A stretch of DNA of 64,000 nucleotides from Microvirga alba (lineage in GTDB: Bacteria; Pseudomonadota; Alphaproteobacteria; Rhizobiales; Beijerinckiaceae): assembly GCF_015694465.1 (NCBI RefSeq), contig NZ_JADQDO010000013.1:1-64000 (forward strand), given 5' to 3'. Shown in pieces: positions 37,685-45,608 of the stretch. How positions within the stretch are numbered: position 1 is the stretch's first letter; each line of letters starts with the position of its first letter. The notes beneath the pieces were generated by a model that had not been told where the DNA came from, did no database searches, and saw nothing but the letters and a program-made list of their open reading frames with translations. The position numbers and the translations under genes are program-made.

Positions 37685-38905
37685 TCAGAGTGAGGAATCA
37701 GCCAGTCCCGTCACCGTGATGGCCGCACGCTGCGGTTCGAACTCGGCGAAGCGCTTTGTAGCGGTCATATCCTTGAGCCCGATGCCGGTTACGATGCAGG
37801 TGACCGTCGCGTCGGAATCGACCTCGCCGTTGCGCGCAGCGCGTATGAGCGCGGCGGTGGCATAGGCGCCCTGCGGTTCGGCGAAAATGCCTTCCAGATT
37901 GGCGAGCCAGGCTTGCGCCTCGGCTATTTCGTCGCTGCTGACCGGCAGCAGGGTGCCCCCCGTGTCCTGGATCGCGCTCCAGGCCCATTCCCCGTCGAGC
38001 GGTAGATAATAGTCACCTTCGACATAAAGTCGGTGGGTCACTTTATCGATGGGCGCATAGTTCCGGTCAGTGCGTTGTCCGCCGTGAATTCGCGGCATAT
38101 GCGTCGATTGGCCAAGGCCGACTAGCTCGGAGAACCCCTTGTGCATGCCGCCGAGCAAACCGCCGCCGCCGACGCAGCAGAACACCTCATCCGGTACACG
38201 ATTAAGTTCCGCAGCGATTTCGAACGCAATTGTCTTGGTCCCCTCAACCATGAACGGATTGACCGGTCGCGCCGAAATCATCGGCACGATATTGCGGGCA
38301 AGGCAGAACCCCTGGAGATCTCTGAACAAGTTCCAATGATCGCGGACTCGACCCTCACCCGGTGCAGGTACGAGAAAGAGCTGTCCGCCATAGACGCTGA
38401 TCTGCTGGCGCTTCGATTCTGCAGTGTCGTCCGACACCCAGACGAACGCTTCATACCCCGCCTTTGCGCAATAGGCGGAAAGAGCATTGCCCACATTGCC
38501 TGACGACACTGTCGCATAACGTGTGCGTCCCCAGGAACGGCCCATGCTCAGCGCCACCGAAATCTGCCGATCCTTGAACGACCCGGTCGGATTACAGGAT
38601 TCCAGCTTGAAAAAGAGGTTTTTCAGACCCAACCGCTTCGCGATCCGCTCGCTGCGCACCAGGGGTGTACTTCCCTCCCCCAGACTAATGACATGAGACC
38701 GGTCCAACGGCGCAAGGACAGCTCCAAAGCGGTCCCACATGGATCCGACAGACTTCCATTCGTCTGCGAACCGCTCCGCTACGGCCTGCAAATCGAACGT
38801 CACGCTGAGCTGCCCACCGTCAACAGGATCAAAGAACAGTGGACCGATCTCGTGTTTCTCGCCCGACGTCACACCCTGGAGCCAAACCGTTCCGTTATAT
38901 GTCAT
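37685..38905 (-). CDS. Threonine synthase-like PLP-dependent enzyme
   Basis: A 406-residue fold-type II PLP enzyme. LGEGSTPLVRSERI and CNPTGSFKDRQ contain the Schiff-base Lys, VSSGNVGNALSAY the substrate/PLP Asn loop and CVGGGGLLGGMHKG the phosphate-binding glycine loop. Threonine-synthase-like proteins also include lyases and deaminases of beta-substituted amino acids. It is in the importer operon, and RidA is the first gene of the same run. That fits a beta-elimination that releases a reactive enamine. The start is supported by GGGAGG seven bases before the ATG. Confidence 0.88.
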   Translation of the reverse strand: MTYNGTVWLQGVTSGEKHEIGPLFFDPVDGGQLSVTFDLQAVAERFADEWKSVGSMWDRFGAVLAPLDRSHVISLGEGSTPLVRSERIAKRLGLKNLFFKLESCNPTGSFKDRQISVALSMGRSWGRTRYATVSSGNVGNALSAYCAKAGYEAFVWVSDDTAESKRQQISVYGGQLFLVPAPGEGRVRDHWNLFRDLQGFCLARNIVPMISARPVNPFMVEGTKTIAFEIAAELNRVPDEVFCCVGGGGLLGGMHKGFSELVGLGQSTHMPRIHGGQRTDRNYAPIDKVTHRLYVEGDYYLPLDGEWAWSAIQDTGGTLLPVSSDEIAEAQAWLANLEGIFAEPQGAYATAALIRAARNGEVDSDATVTCIVTGIGLKDMTATKRFAEFEPQRAAITVTGLADSSL

Positions 38906-39050
38906 GACGCGGCCTCCCTCTGCTTGCCGTTCATTACGGTGCGAGCCCAGACGGGCACCGCCGACGTTGATCCAATTGGCGCACCGCTCCGCGCCTTCGT
39001 TCGGCGGGCGATGATGCGTGTCAGAAGAACGGGAACGGTGCAGCCCATGC

Positions 39051-39914
39051 CTATCGCGCCCTTCTCTTCGGATCGATAAATTGACCGAGACCGTCTCCGA
39101 GGAGATTCAGGGACAGCACGGTCAGGGCAAGTGCCATGCCGGGATAGATCACGAGCCAGGACGCTTGCTGAAAGCTCGCTCGCGCTTCTCCCAGAATATT
39201 ACCCCAACTCGGATTGGGCGGTTGCAGTCCCAACCCGACAAAACTCAATCCCGCCTCGCCCAGAATGGCGTAGGCAAAGAGGAAGGTTTCTTGCACGACA
39301 AGAGCCGGAATGGCGCCAGGCAGAATATGCAGGAGCAAAATGCGCAAACGCGACGCTCCGAGTGCCTCGGCAGCTTCCACATAAGGCATCTTGCTCAGCA
39401 CCAATGCCTCGCCCCGGACAATGCGCGCCGTACGCGGAATGTAGACGAGAGACAAGGCAAGGACGACATTGAACGCCGTATTTCCGAGGGCCGCCAGAAT
39501 CGCGAGCGCGAGAAGAAGCGCGGGGAATGCCATCATGACGTCCATGATCCGCATGAGCGGCCCGTCGAGCCATGGCGTGGTTCCAGCGCATAGGCCGATC
39601 ACCGTTCCCGCGACGGCGGTGACGGCCATCACCGAAACGCCAATGAGGAGGCTATTGTGCCCGCCATAGACGACTCGTGCCAGGAGGTCGCGCCCCAATG
39701 CATCGGTGCCCAGGCGGTGGGCTTCAGAGGGTCCGGTTAGGATCTCCGCGTAGTCTAAAGCATTCGGATTGAGCGGCAGGAACGATGGCAGGAGGATGAG
39801 CGTGGCGAGGATCACAATGAAAAGCGATCCGCCACCGAGCAGGAGCACGTTGAGATGGCGCCTCCTGAAGCTGCGTCCAGACGTTTTGAATACCGTCCGC
39901 ACCGTCGACGCCAT
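39051..39914 (-). CDS. ABC transporter permease, DppC/GsiD type
   Basis: A 287-residue inner-membrane protein of the DppC branch: a long first transmembrane segment, then the characteristic HRLGTDALGRDLLARVVYGG. The EAA loop is EAAEALGASRLRILLLHILPG, and LSFVGLGLQPPNPSWGNIL lies near the C-terminus. It forms the importer channel with the DppB-type subunit at 35097-36041. The two permease genes are separated by the PLP enzyme and binding-protein genes, an unusual order. Confidence 0.93.
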   Translation of the reverse strand: MASTVRTVFKTSGRSFRRRHLNVLLLGGGSLFIVILATLILLPSFLPLNPNALDYAEILTGPSEAHRLGTDALGRDLLARVVYGGHNSLLIGVSVMAVTAVAGTVIGLCAGTTPWLDGPLMRIMDVMMAFPALLLALAILAALGNTAFNVVLALSLVYIPRTARIVRGEALVLSKMPYVEAAEALGASRLRILLLHILPGAIPALVVQETFLFAYAILGEAGLSFVGLGLQPPNPSWGNILGEARASFQQASWLVIYPGMALALTVLSLNLLGDGLGQFIDPKRRAR

Positions 39915-39969
39915 CCTCGTCCATCTCCTCTCGGGTTGTCGGTTCCCGCCTGATGCTGTGTCTACGCGA

Positions 39970-40356
39970 TCATGTCACAACAGCGATTGCGGTCATCTCG
40001 ACCCTCAGGTCTGGATCGGCCAACCTGGCCTCCACGCAGGCGCGCGCAGGCGGATGAGCCGGGTCGATCCAACAGTCGTAGACAGCGTTCATCGCATCGA
40101 AATCAGTGATGTGCGGTAGAAAGACGTTGATCGCCACGAGATCCGCTTTGGTGGCGCCCGCCTGTCCGATCAACGCCTCGATCTTCGCGAGCACTTCCGC
40201 GGTCTGAACCGCGATCGATCCCTTGCGGGTATCCGCGATCTGGCCGGCCACGTGGACGCATCCGTTCACCAGGACGGCCTGGCTCATCCGCGCACCGATC
40301 CCGAAGCGCTGTAGTCCTCGCCTCTCGGCGGTGCGATTGGACGGCAAATGGGACAC
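39970..40356 (-). CDS. RidA family (YjgF/YER057c) enamine/imine deaminase
   Basis: A 128-residue RidA-type protein. It contains HVAGQIADTRKGS, IEALIGQAGATKADLVAINVFLPH and a PARACVEARLADPDLRVEMTAIAV C-terminus with the conserved catalytic Arg. RidA hydrolyses reactive enamines such as 2-aminoacrylate formed by PLP enzymes. A GTG start at 40356 is chosen because GGAGG lies nine bases upstream; the frame otherwise runs to 40476 through promoter-like DNA. It is the first gene of the importer operon and divergent from the IclR regulator. Confidence 0.87.
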   Translation of the reverse strand: MSHLPSNRTAERRGLQRFGIGARMSQAVLVNGCVHVAGQIADTRKGSIAVQTAEVLAKIEALIGQAGATKADLVAINVFLPHITDFDAMNAVYDCWIDPAHPPARACVEARLADPDLRVEMTAIAVVT

Positions 40357-40415
40357 GGCGCAAAACCTCCGGGCAGGAAGCAAGAAGCTGTGAAATCCGC
40401 TTGAAGTTTTGTCCG

Positions 40416-40441
40416 ATATACTGGACACGCTGTCGGTATAT
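40416..40441. promoter_or_regulatory. Operator-like palindrome between ridA and the IclR regulator
   Basis: ATATAC at 40416-40421 is mirrored by GTATAT at 40436-40441. Inside lies GACA-CGC-TGTC, and a further pair TGTCC (40410-40414) / GGACA (40423-40427) overlaps it. The site lies in the 169-bp divergent intergenic region, where an IclR-type regulator would be expected to bind to control both directions. Confidence 0.55.
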
Positions 40442-40525
40442 AAAACAATGTAGACACACCTCTTGCCCTTAGGCAATAGGCTTCAGGTGCAGTTCAGCGG
40501 ATGCGATGTCCGAAAGGTGAGACGA

Positions 40526-41293
40526 ATGAGTAACGAGCCGAACGCACGCATGCGCGGAATTGATCGTGCCGTCGCCATTCTCGAATTTCTGAAAGCGCGC
40601 CGCAGGCCGGTTAGCATCGGTGACATGGCCCGTGCGCTCGGAGCGCCGCGCTCATCCGTCTACGAGATCGTCGGACGCTTCGTCGAAGCCGGTATTCTCG
40701 AGACCGATCAAGATAACAGCGTCTATTTCGGTCGCTCGGTCTATTTTTATGCGGACGCCTATCTGGAGTCCCAACCTCTGGTACGCCTCGGTCGTGATGA
40801 GGCTATTCGCTTATCCCGAGCAACGGGCGAGACAACTCAGCTCTGCATGCTGGTCGCCAACAAGTACACTGTTGCCTTCATGCACCCAGGTTCAAGCCTG
40901 TTTCGCATTAGCTCCGAGACGGGTGTACTCGTTCCGATTCCCTGGACTGCATCAGGGCGACTTCTTCTTGGCGGCATGACTGATGACGAGATCAAGGAGT
41001 TGATCCCGCCAGAGGACTTCTGGTTGCCCGACGGACGCGAAATCAAGTTCAAGGACTTCATCAAGGACGTGCGGGATGCGTGCAAGCAGTATCGCACGGT
41101 GACCTCGGGCCTTTCCGATCCCTACACCATGTGCCTTGCTGCGGCTATTCGCGACCAACATGCAAATCCGGCGGCGACCATCTGTTTCATGGTACCGGCC
41201 AACACCGATGCGCACCGACGCGACGAGCTTCTCAATTTACTCAGCGCTTCGGCAGATGCACTCTCACAGCGCCTGAGTCACCTCGCGAACTAA
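40526..41293 (+). CDS. IclR family transcriptional regulator
   Basis: A 255-residue regulator. The N-terminal winged helix-turn-helix is GIDRAVAILEFLK, VSIGDMARALGAPRSSVYEIVGRFVEAGIL. The C-terminal effector (GAF-like) domain includes LGRDEAIRLSRATGETTQLC and VPIPWTASGRLLLGG. The ATG at 40526 follows AAAGGTGAG; the frame opens earlier at 40463, but those residues lie in the control region. Divergence from ridA and the importer operon makes it the likely local regulator, responding to the imported compound or a product. Confidence 0.93.
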   Translation: MSNEPNARMRGIDRAVAILEFLKARRRPVSIGDMARALGAPRSSVYEIVGRFVEAGILETDQDNSVYFGRSVYFYADAYLESQPLVRLGRDEAIRLSRATGETTQLCMLVANKYTVAFMHPGSSLFRISSETGVLVPIPWTASGRLLLGGMTDDEIKELIPPEDFWLPDGREIKFKDFIKDVRDACKQYRTVTSGLSDPYTMCLAAAIRDQHANPAATICFMVPANTDAHRRDELLNLLSASADALSQRLSHLAN

Positions 41294-42108
41294 GTGTTCA
41301 GGCCCAGCTTGCGTGCCAGGTCAACCCTGAATGAAGATCACAGTCGGATCACCCATTCGGGGCAGGCCATGTTGAACCCCTCAGTCAGTTCTTTTCATGA
41401 GCCCCATTCGTGCCCGTCGAACCTCTGTGACACTGGCAACTCCAGACGGAGCGATAAACGCCTATTCCACTCTGCCTCTAGATCATAGTCAGGCGAACCT
41501 GACACCGCGGGTATAGCTATCAGCCGGCCCGATTGCTAGGCTCCAATTGTGCGGTGCCTCTCAGTGTGGTCCGGCGACACCGGCTACATCCTGCAATCCC
41601 CATGCCGAAGCTTCGCCTGTGGACCGTGATCGCTTCTAACCGAGCTGCATGCATCAGCAACGGCATAATGGGTTTACGCCGGTGCTCTGAATGTCTCCTT
41701 TGGGTCAAACTCGGCCCTAGGCGCTGCCATGCAAAGGTCTGCTCACCGTACAAGGCCGGACCTTCAGTAAACGTCCGGAGCGTACCGGTAGCGGGTGCTG
41801 TGCAGTTGTCCCCTAACTGTCCCCTTATCGCGCTGAAATTGTGCTGCAGGGAGCTCCAAAGGCACTTGCAGTCGATTCGGCGTGGCTTCTGAAAGCAGGA
41901 ACCATGAACTCCGCCAACTCGATAGATGAGGACAGGCACAAGTTCAGTGTGCCGCAAACCTACGAAGCCCAGCACTGACATAATCTGACATGTTGATGCT
42001 GTACGGCCGGAGGGACCGGTCGTGACGTCCGCGGCCTGGGAAGGCCCGCTCCCATCACGCCCTACTTGGAGCGCCTGCAGGATGTTTGTAGGGGATCCGA
42101 CGCACCTT
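41294..42108. other. Gene-free region between the IclR gene and the integration module
   Basis: No supportable gene was found over about 815 bp. GAATGTCTCCTTTGGGTCAAACT at about 41691-41712 shares CCTTTGGGTCAAACT with 31376, so decayed repeat material is present. A minus-strand frame (41520-42323) runs out of phase into the neighbouring helix-turn-helix gene and has atypical composition. Confidence 0.45.
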
Positions 42109-42957
42109 TTAGAAGGACCGGCCGCGCAGTTGACAGCCGAGAGCTTCAGCCAGTTCGCTCGCCTCCTCACGCGTGAGGCCTCGAGCGGCCACTTGGCAGG
42201 CAGCAGCGTGCTTCTTTTCCGTTGGCACCTGCCACCATCCTTCAAGATGGCGGTTGAGTTGAAAGAAGATCTCCTCTTCCGGCAGGCCTGCCTCGACGGC
42301 GATAGCATGTCCGGACACATCAACAGCTGGATTCCCGGCAGCCCTTTCCAATGGGTTAGATCTCAACCGGGATACGTTAGCTGGGATCTGTAGCTGGGTT
42401 TGGGGCTCGCTGATGGCCCCTCCGGCAGGGTCTCGGATGACCCTAGCGAAGGTTCGCCCGTGAGCCTTCAACAGGGTCACAGGTGGACCTACGAGGTTTG
42501 CGGATGCTAGTCGCGGTCCTCGCTCCTCACGCCGAACTTTGCGTTCGATCCGGCGCACTCGTCGTGCCTCCTCGATCAGGGCACGGCGATTGCCGGAGTG
42601 GGATAAGTAGTAGCGTAACGACTTGTTTCTCCCAACCTCCTCGGTACAGATCCAACCAAGGCCGCGAAGCTGATCGAGAGCTCTCTTCACGGTGCTCCGA
42701 GAGAGTTGGCCCTCCTCCGCCATTGTCTCAATCGCGGGGTACGCATATCCCAGTTCGCGGCGGATCATGTGCATAATCAATCCGGCAATCACCTTCTCCG
42801 AGGGCTTCAAAAGAGGGTCGCGCAAGACCAACTCGTGCCAGGCCATTCGCTCGTTGGTGTAGTTCGGTCCGAGCTCTAGCGGCTCGAGGTCACTTGGATA
42901 ATTAACCACGGTATTGATCCAAACAGACAGCAGGTTTGGTGCCGTTTGCGGCCACAT
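42109..42957 (-). CDS. Helix-turn-helix protein of the integrative element
   Basis: A 282-residue protein with a winged helix-turn-helix of the HTH_36/replication-initiator-like kind at about residues 45-115: LKPSEKVIAGLIMHMIRRE, then YPAIETMAEEGQLSRSTVKRALDQLRGLGW. A basic stretch follows (EEARRVRRIERKVRREER), and the tail is of low complexity. Such proteins are common near integrases in alphaproteobacterial elements, where they may control element genes or replication. It is the most distal gene of the minus-strand set int, unknown, AlpA, HTH. Confidence 0.7.
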   Translation of the reverse strand: MWPQTAPNLLSVWINTVVNYPSDLEPLELGPNYTNERMAWHELVLRDPLLKPSEKVIAGLIMHMIRRELGYAYPAIETMAEEGQLSRSTVKRALDQLRGLGWICTEEVGRNKSLRYYLSHSGNRRALIEEARRVRRIERKVRREERGPRLASANLVGPPVTLLKAHGRTFARVIRDPAGGAISEPQTQLQIPANVSRLRSNPLERAAGNPAVDVSGHAIAVEAGLPEEEIFFQLNRHLEGWWQVPTEKKHAAACQVAARGLTREEASELAEALGCQLRGRSF

Positions 42958-43022
42958 TCACGCGCCCGATCTCCTTGGCCCCAACGGCAGGGCAAGTTCG
43001 GCGGACGCCATCCCGTCGCGCG

Positions 43023-43238
43023 TCAAGAACCCGTTTTTCCGAGCCTCTTGATTAGTTCGCGTATGTCCGCGACCCGCCATGCGGTTGTGAGGGGGCCGAT
43101 TTTGATGGGTTGAGGAAAGCGGCCGGACCTTACGCCAGCCCACCACGTGGTCTTGCCGACGGGGATCGGGCCTAAAGGCTTGATGATTTGGCGAATGCGC
43201 ACAAACCCAGTTTTTGGCAGGCCATCGTTCTCGATCAT
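43023..43238 (-). CDS. AlpA family regulator (excisionase-like)
   Basis: A 71-residue MerR-like winged-helix protein. It contains LPKTGFVRIRQI, GPIPVGKTTWWAGVRSGRFPQPIKIGP and TTAWRVADIRELI, the full AlpA pattern. AlpA proteins activate integrase genes of P4-like elements or act as directionality factors. An alternative longer frame on the same strand (42958-43284) is out of phase and rejected. Two 11-bp direct repeats lie upstream at 43312-43342 and could be its binding sites. Confidence 0.85.
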   Translation of the reverse strand: MIENDGLPKTGFVRIRQIIKPLGPIPVGKTTWWAGVRSGRFPQPIKIGPLTTAWRVADIRELIKRLGKTGS

Positions 43239-43311
43239 GTTTGCTCCGTCCGTTCGAGGTCGGAGCTGTTCTATTCTGGCCCAATCCGGCTGTGCGGGAA
43301 CCGGATCAGGA

Positions 43312-43342
43312 AAACGGGAAATGCTGGGGCCAAACGGGAAAT
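43312..43342. repeat. Two 11-bp direct repeats 20 bp apart upstream of alpA
   Basis: AAACGGGAAAT occurs at 43312-43322 and 43332-43342, exactly two helical turns apart. A related CGGGAACC lies just before. Same-face spacing suggests protein-binding sites, possibly for the AlpA product or the integrase arm domain. Confidence 0.45.
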
Positions 43343-43351
43343 CGGACCGAT

Positions 43352-44134
43352 TTAGTCCTGATTTTCCCGTGGCTTAAGTTTCTGAACCTCGTTGTGAGCC
43401 TGCCTCAGATATTTGCGGATGGTCTTTTCATCCAGAGATAGGTCGAAGCGATCGAGAGCTCTCAGGATCTTGCTTGTCGCGTCGCCCTTGAGTCTGGAAG
43501 GGTCGTAGCCATAAAGGCCCCGAGCCATCGCGTAGACCAACATCGTCAGGGCGGACCTTTCAGGTGCCTTCATCACCCGTTGCTCTTCGGCAAGTTCAAG
43601 TTCCTGCTCGAGCTGCTGAACGCGTGCCTCAAGCCGCGCACATTCAGCCTGGGTCTGCCTCAAGAGGTCCGTGAGCTTGGGATCTGTCTGCAACGCATCA
43701 GGACGGGCCGTGGGGGTTGACTGCATCGGCACCGAAGGCGGCCAGCTGGGAGGCGCATGGCCATAAAGCTCGTATTCGCCTACATCGCAATGCAGGTTAA
43801 TCCGTAACGTCCAACGGATGAATTCGGCCGAGGGGATCGGGTCGGGCAAATACCCTTCGGCATGGGTATCGAGAACGATCAAACGCCGCTTGTAGTATTC
43901 GTATGCATGATTGGACGAACTCGCATAGGGCTCGACCGTGGTCCAGTTTACGTAGCGCGGATCGCGTCCGAAGGAGATCGCAATAGCCTGCTCAAGCGTC
44001 CATCGTGGCTTCTTGAGCCAGAAATCTCGCTCCAGTTCGGTATCGGCGTCTGTGAAGAGCCGATCACCATCAAGGGCTTCCATTTCGATGTGGGAGCGCG
44101 GCCGGCCGAACCGGGCTGGTGGCGGTGGTTTCAT
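43352..44134 (-). CDS. Hypothetical protein of the integrative element, coiled coil
   Basis: The 260-residue protein is of no recognised family. The N-terminal half is mixed and contains WTLEQAIAISFGRDPRYVNW. Residues about 170-200 form a likely coiled coil (CARLEARVQQLEQELELAEEQ). The C-terminal ~75 residues (SALTMLVYAMARGLYGYDPSRLKGDATSKIL and DLSLDEKTIRKYLRQA) resemble a small helical DNA-binding tail seen in element-borne proteins. Its ATG overlaps the integrase stop by four bases, so it is translated together with int. Confidence 0.65.
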   Translation of the reverse strand: MKPPPPARFGRPRSHIEMEALDGDRLFTDADTELERDFWLKKPRWTLEQAIAISFGRDPRYVNWTTVEPYASSSNHAYEYYKRRLIVLDTHAEGYLPDPIPSAEFIRWTLRINLHCDVGEYELYGHAPPSWPPSVPMQSTPTARPDALQTDPKLTDLLRQTQAECARLEARVQQLEQELELAEEQRVMKAPERSALTMLVYAMARGLYGYDPSRLKGDATSKILRALDRFDLSLDEKTIRKYLRQAHNEVQKLKPRENQD

Positions 44135-45342
44135 TCGCTTGCTCCCGCGTCTTGCTCAATGAAGGTGGCCCAGAGCCGCATGAGTTCACGACGGAGCTCG
44201 AACAAATCACCGCGGCGATATGCAGCCTCCACCTTGTTCGAAACCACGTGCGCGAGAGCCATCTCGCAGACCTCACGCGGAACATTCGTCTGCTCGGCCG
44301 CCCAGTCTCGGAACGAAGATCGGAAACCGTGGGCTGTGATTGGCAGTTGCATGCGCCGCAAGGTCATCAGGAACACCATGTTCGATAGCGGCTTCGCACC
44401 AGACCTACCGGGGAAAACGTACTCGCTTTCTTGTGACAGTTGCCGCGCGCGCTTCAGGATCTCGATGCTGCGGTCCGACAGGGGCACCCGATGTGCCCGG
44501 CCGGCCTTCATCCGGTCTGCCGGAACCGTCCAGATCCGCTGGGCGATGTCCACCTCTGACCAGGTCGCACCAAGCACCTCCGCGGTCCGGCAGGCCGTCA
44601 GGATCAGGAACTCAAAAGCTAGGCGAACCGTCTCGCTCACCGCGCTGGCGCGCAGCTCGGCCACGAAGTTCGGCGCCTCGTTGTAGGGCAGCGCCGCATG
44701 GTGATCATCCCGCCCGTTTTGCTTTGGGAGCCCTTTGGTGACGCCATCGATCGGGTTCTCGCCGTTGCGGTACCCTGCAGCCTTGGCCCAATCAAGGACA
44801 GTCCCAATCCGTTGCCGGACCCGGCGCGCAGTCTCGGGCTTCGTCAGCCAGATCGGCCCCAGGGCGCGAAGGACATCGGGCGTATCGATCTGGTCAACGC
44901 GGCGCGAGCCGAGCTCGGGGAAGGCATATTGCTTCAGAGTGGTGATCCACTGCGCCGCGTGCTTGGCGTTCTTCCAGCTGGCCTTGTGCTCGGCATAGAC
45001 AAGCTCGGCCGCCTCGACGAACGTCGGGATGCGTGCCTGCGCTCTGCGCTCGGCTAGGGGATCGCCGCCCTCGCGGGCCATTTTGCGGTAGGCCAAGGCC
45101 TTTTCGCGCGCTTCGGCGAGGGAGACCAGTGCAAGCCCTCCAAGGCCGATATCCCGCCTTTTACCCCGAACGACCGTGCGGAGGATCCAGCGCTTGGCCC
45201 CAGATGGCTCAACGACAAGATAAAGTCCGTTGCCATCTGCGTACCGGCCCGGTTTACTAAGCTGCCGAACACGAAGCGCAGAAAGAGCTTTGTCTGGGTG
45301 CCGCCCTGCCCGCTTCAACTCTTGCCCCACAATCCAGCCCAC
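44131..45342 (-). CDS. int: P4-type tyrosine recombinase/integrase
   Basis: A 403-residue site-specific recombinase. The N-terminal arm-binding DUF4102 domain contains GRYADGNGLYLVVEPSGAKRW and GLGGLALVSLAEAREKA. The SAM-like core-binding domain spans about 100-210. The catalytic domain has Arg in TACRTAEVLG, the HxxR box in TAHGFRSSFRDW, His in ALAHVV and the nucleophile Tyr in AAYRRGD. All catalytic residues are present. It is transcribed away from the putative att site at 45464-45477, which lies about 120 bases upstream. P4-type integrases usually target tRNA 3' ends. Confidence 0.94.
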   Translation of the reverse strand: MGWIVGQELKRAGRHPDKALSALRVRQLSKPGRYADGNGLYLVVEPSGAKRWILRTVVRGKRRDIGLGGLALVSLAEAREKALAYRKMAREGGDPLAERRAQARIPTFVEAAELVYAEHKASWKNAKHAAQWITTLKQYAFPELGSRRVDQIDTPDVLRALGPIWLTKPETARRVRQRIGTVLDWAKAAGYRNGENPIDGVTKGLPKQNGRDDHHAALPYNEAPNFVAELRASAVSETVRLAFEFLILTACRTAEVLGATWSEVDIAQRIWTVPADRMKAGRAHRVPLSDRSIEILKRARQLSQESEYVFPGRSGAKPLSNMVFLMTLRRMQLPITAHGFRSSFRDWAAEQTNVPREVCEMALAHVVSNKVEAAYRRGDLFELRRELMRLWATFIEQDAGASE

Positions 45343-45463
45343 AAATCATGCCGGATTGTATAGGACAAAACGAACAACTTCGGACAGCCTTGATCGCCAA
45401 AGCAGCTGAATTTCTTGGGGATTCAGAACAGTAGCGAACAGAAACGAACCGCAACTAGGCGGA

Positions 45464-45477
45464 CACCCCCTCCGCCA
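45464..45477 (+). repeat. Putative attR: exact copy of the tRNA-Ser 3' end
   Basis: The 14 bases caccccctccgcca are identical to 9776-9789 and in the same orientation. They lie between the integrase gene and the GH63 gene, the place expected for an island end. No other tRNA sequence is present here, so this would be the displaced 3' fragment. Confidence 0.65.
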
Positions 45478-45608
45478 CAAACCCTTGATAGAACATCGCA
45501 AAATTTGTTGACGGGACGAAGTGCTTCTCGCACGTGCCTAATCGAAAGGCGCGACATCTTCCTCTCCCGGACCGCCGAATTGCGGTGACCGTCTGACGAG
45601 GCTCGGGC

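Noticed and set aside
41520-42323. 267-codon minus-strand open frame
   Set aside because: It overlaps the helix-turn-helix gene out of phase on the same strand and has shadow-frame composition.
15634-42726. Further CCTCCGCCA matches (about 15637, 25356 and 42714) as internal att sites
   Set aside because: Only about nine bases match and all lie inside coding sequence, as expected by chance in GC-rich DNA; only 45464-45477 matches 14 bases.
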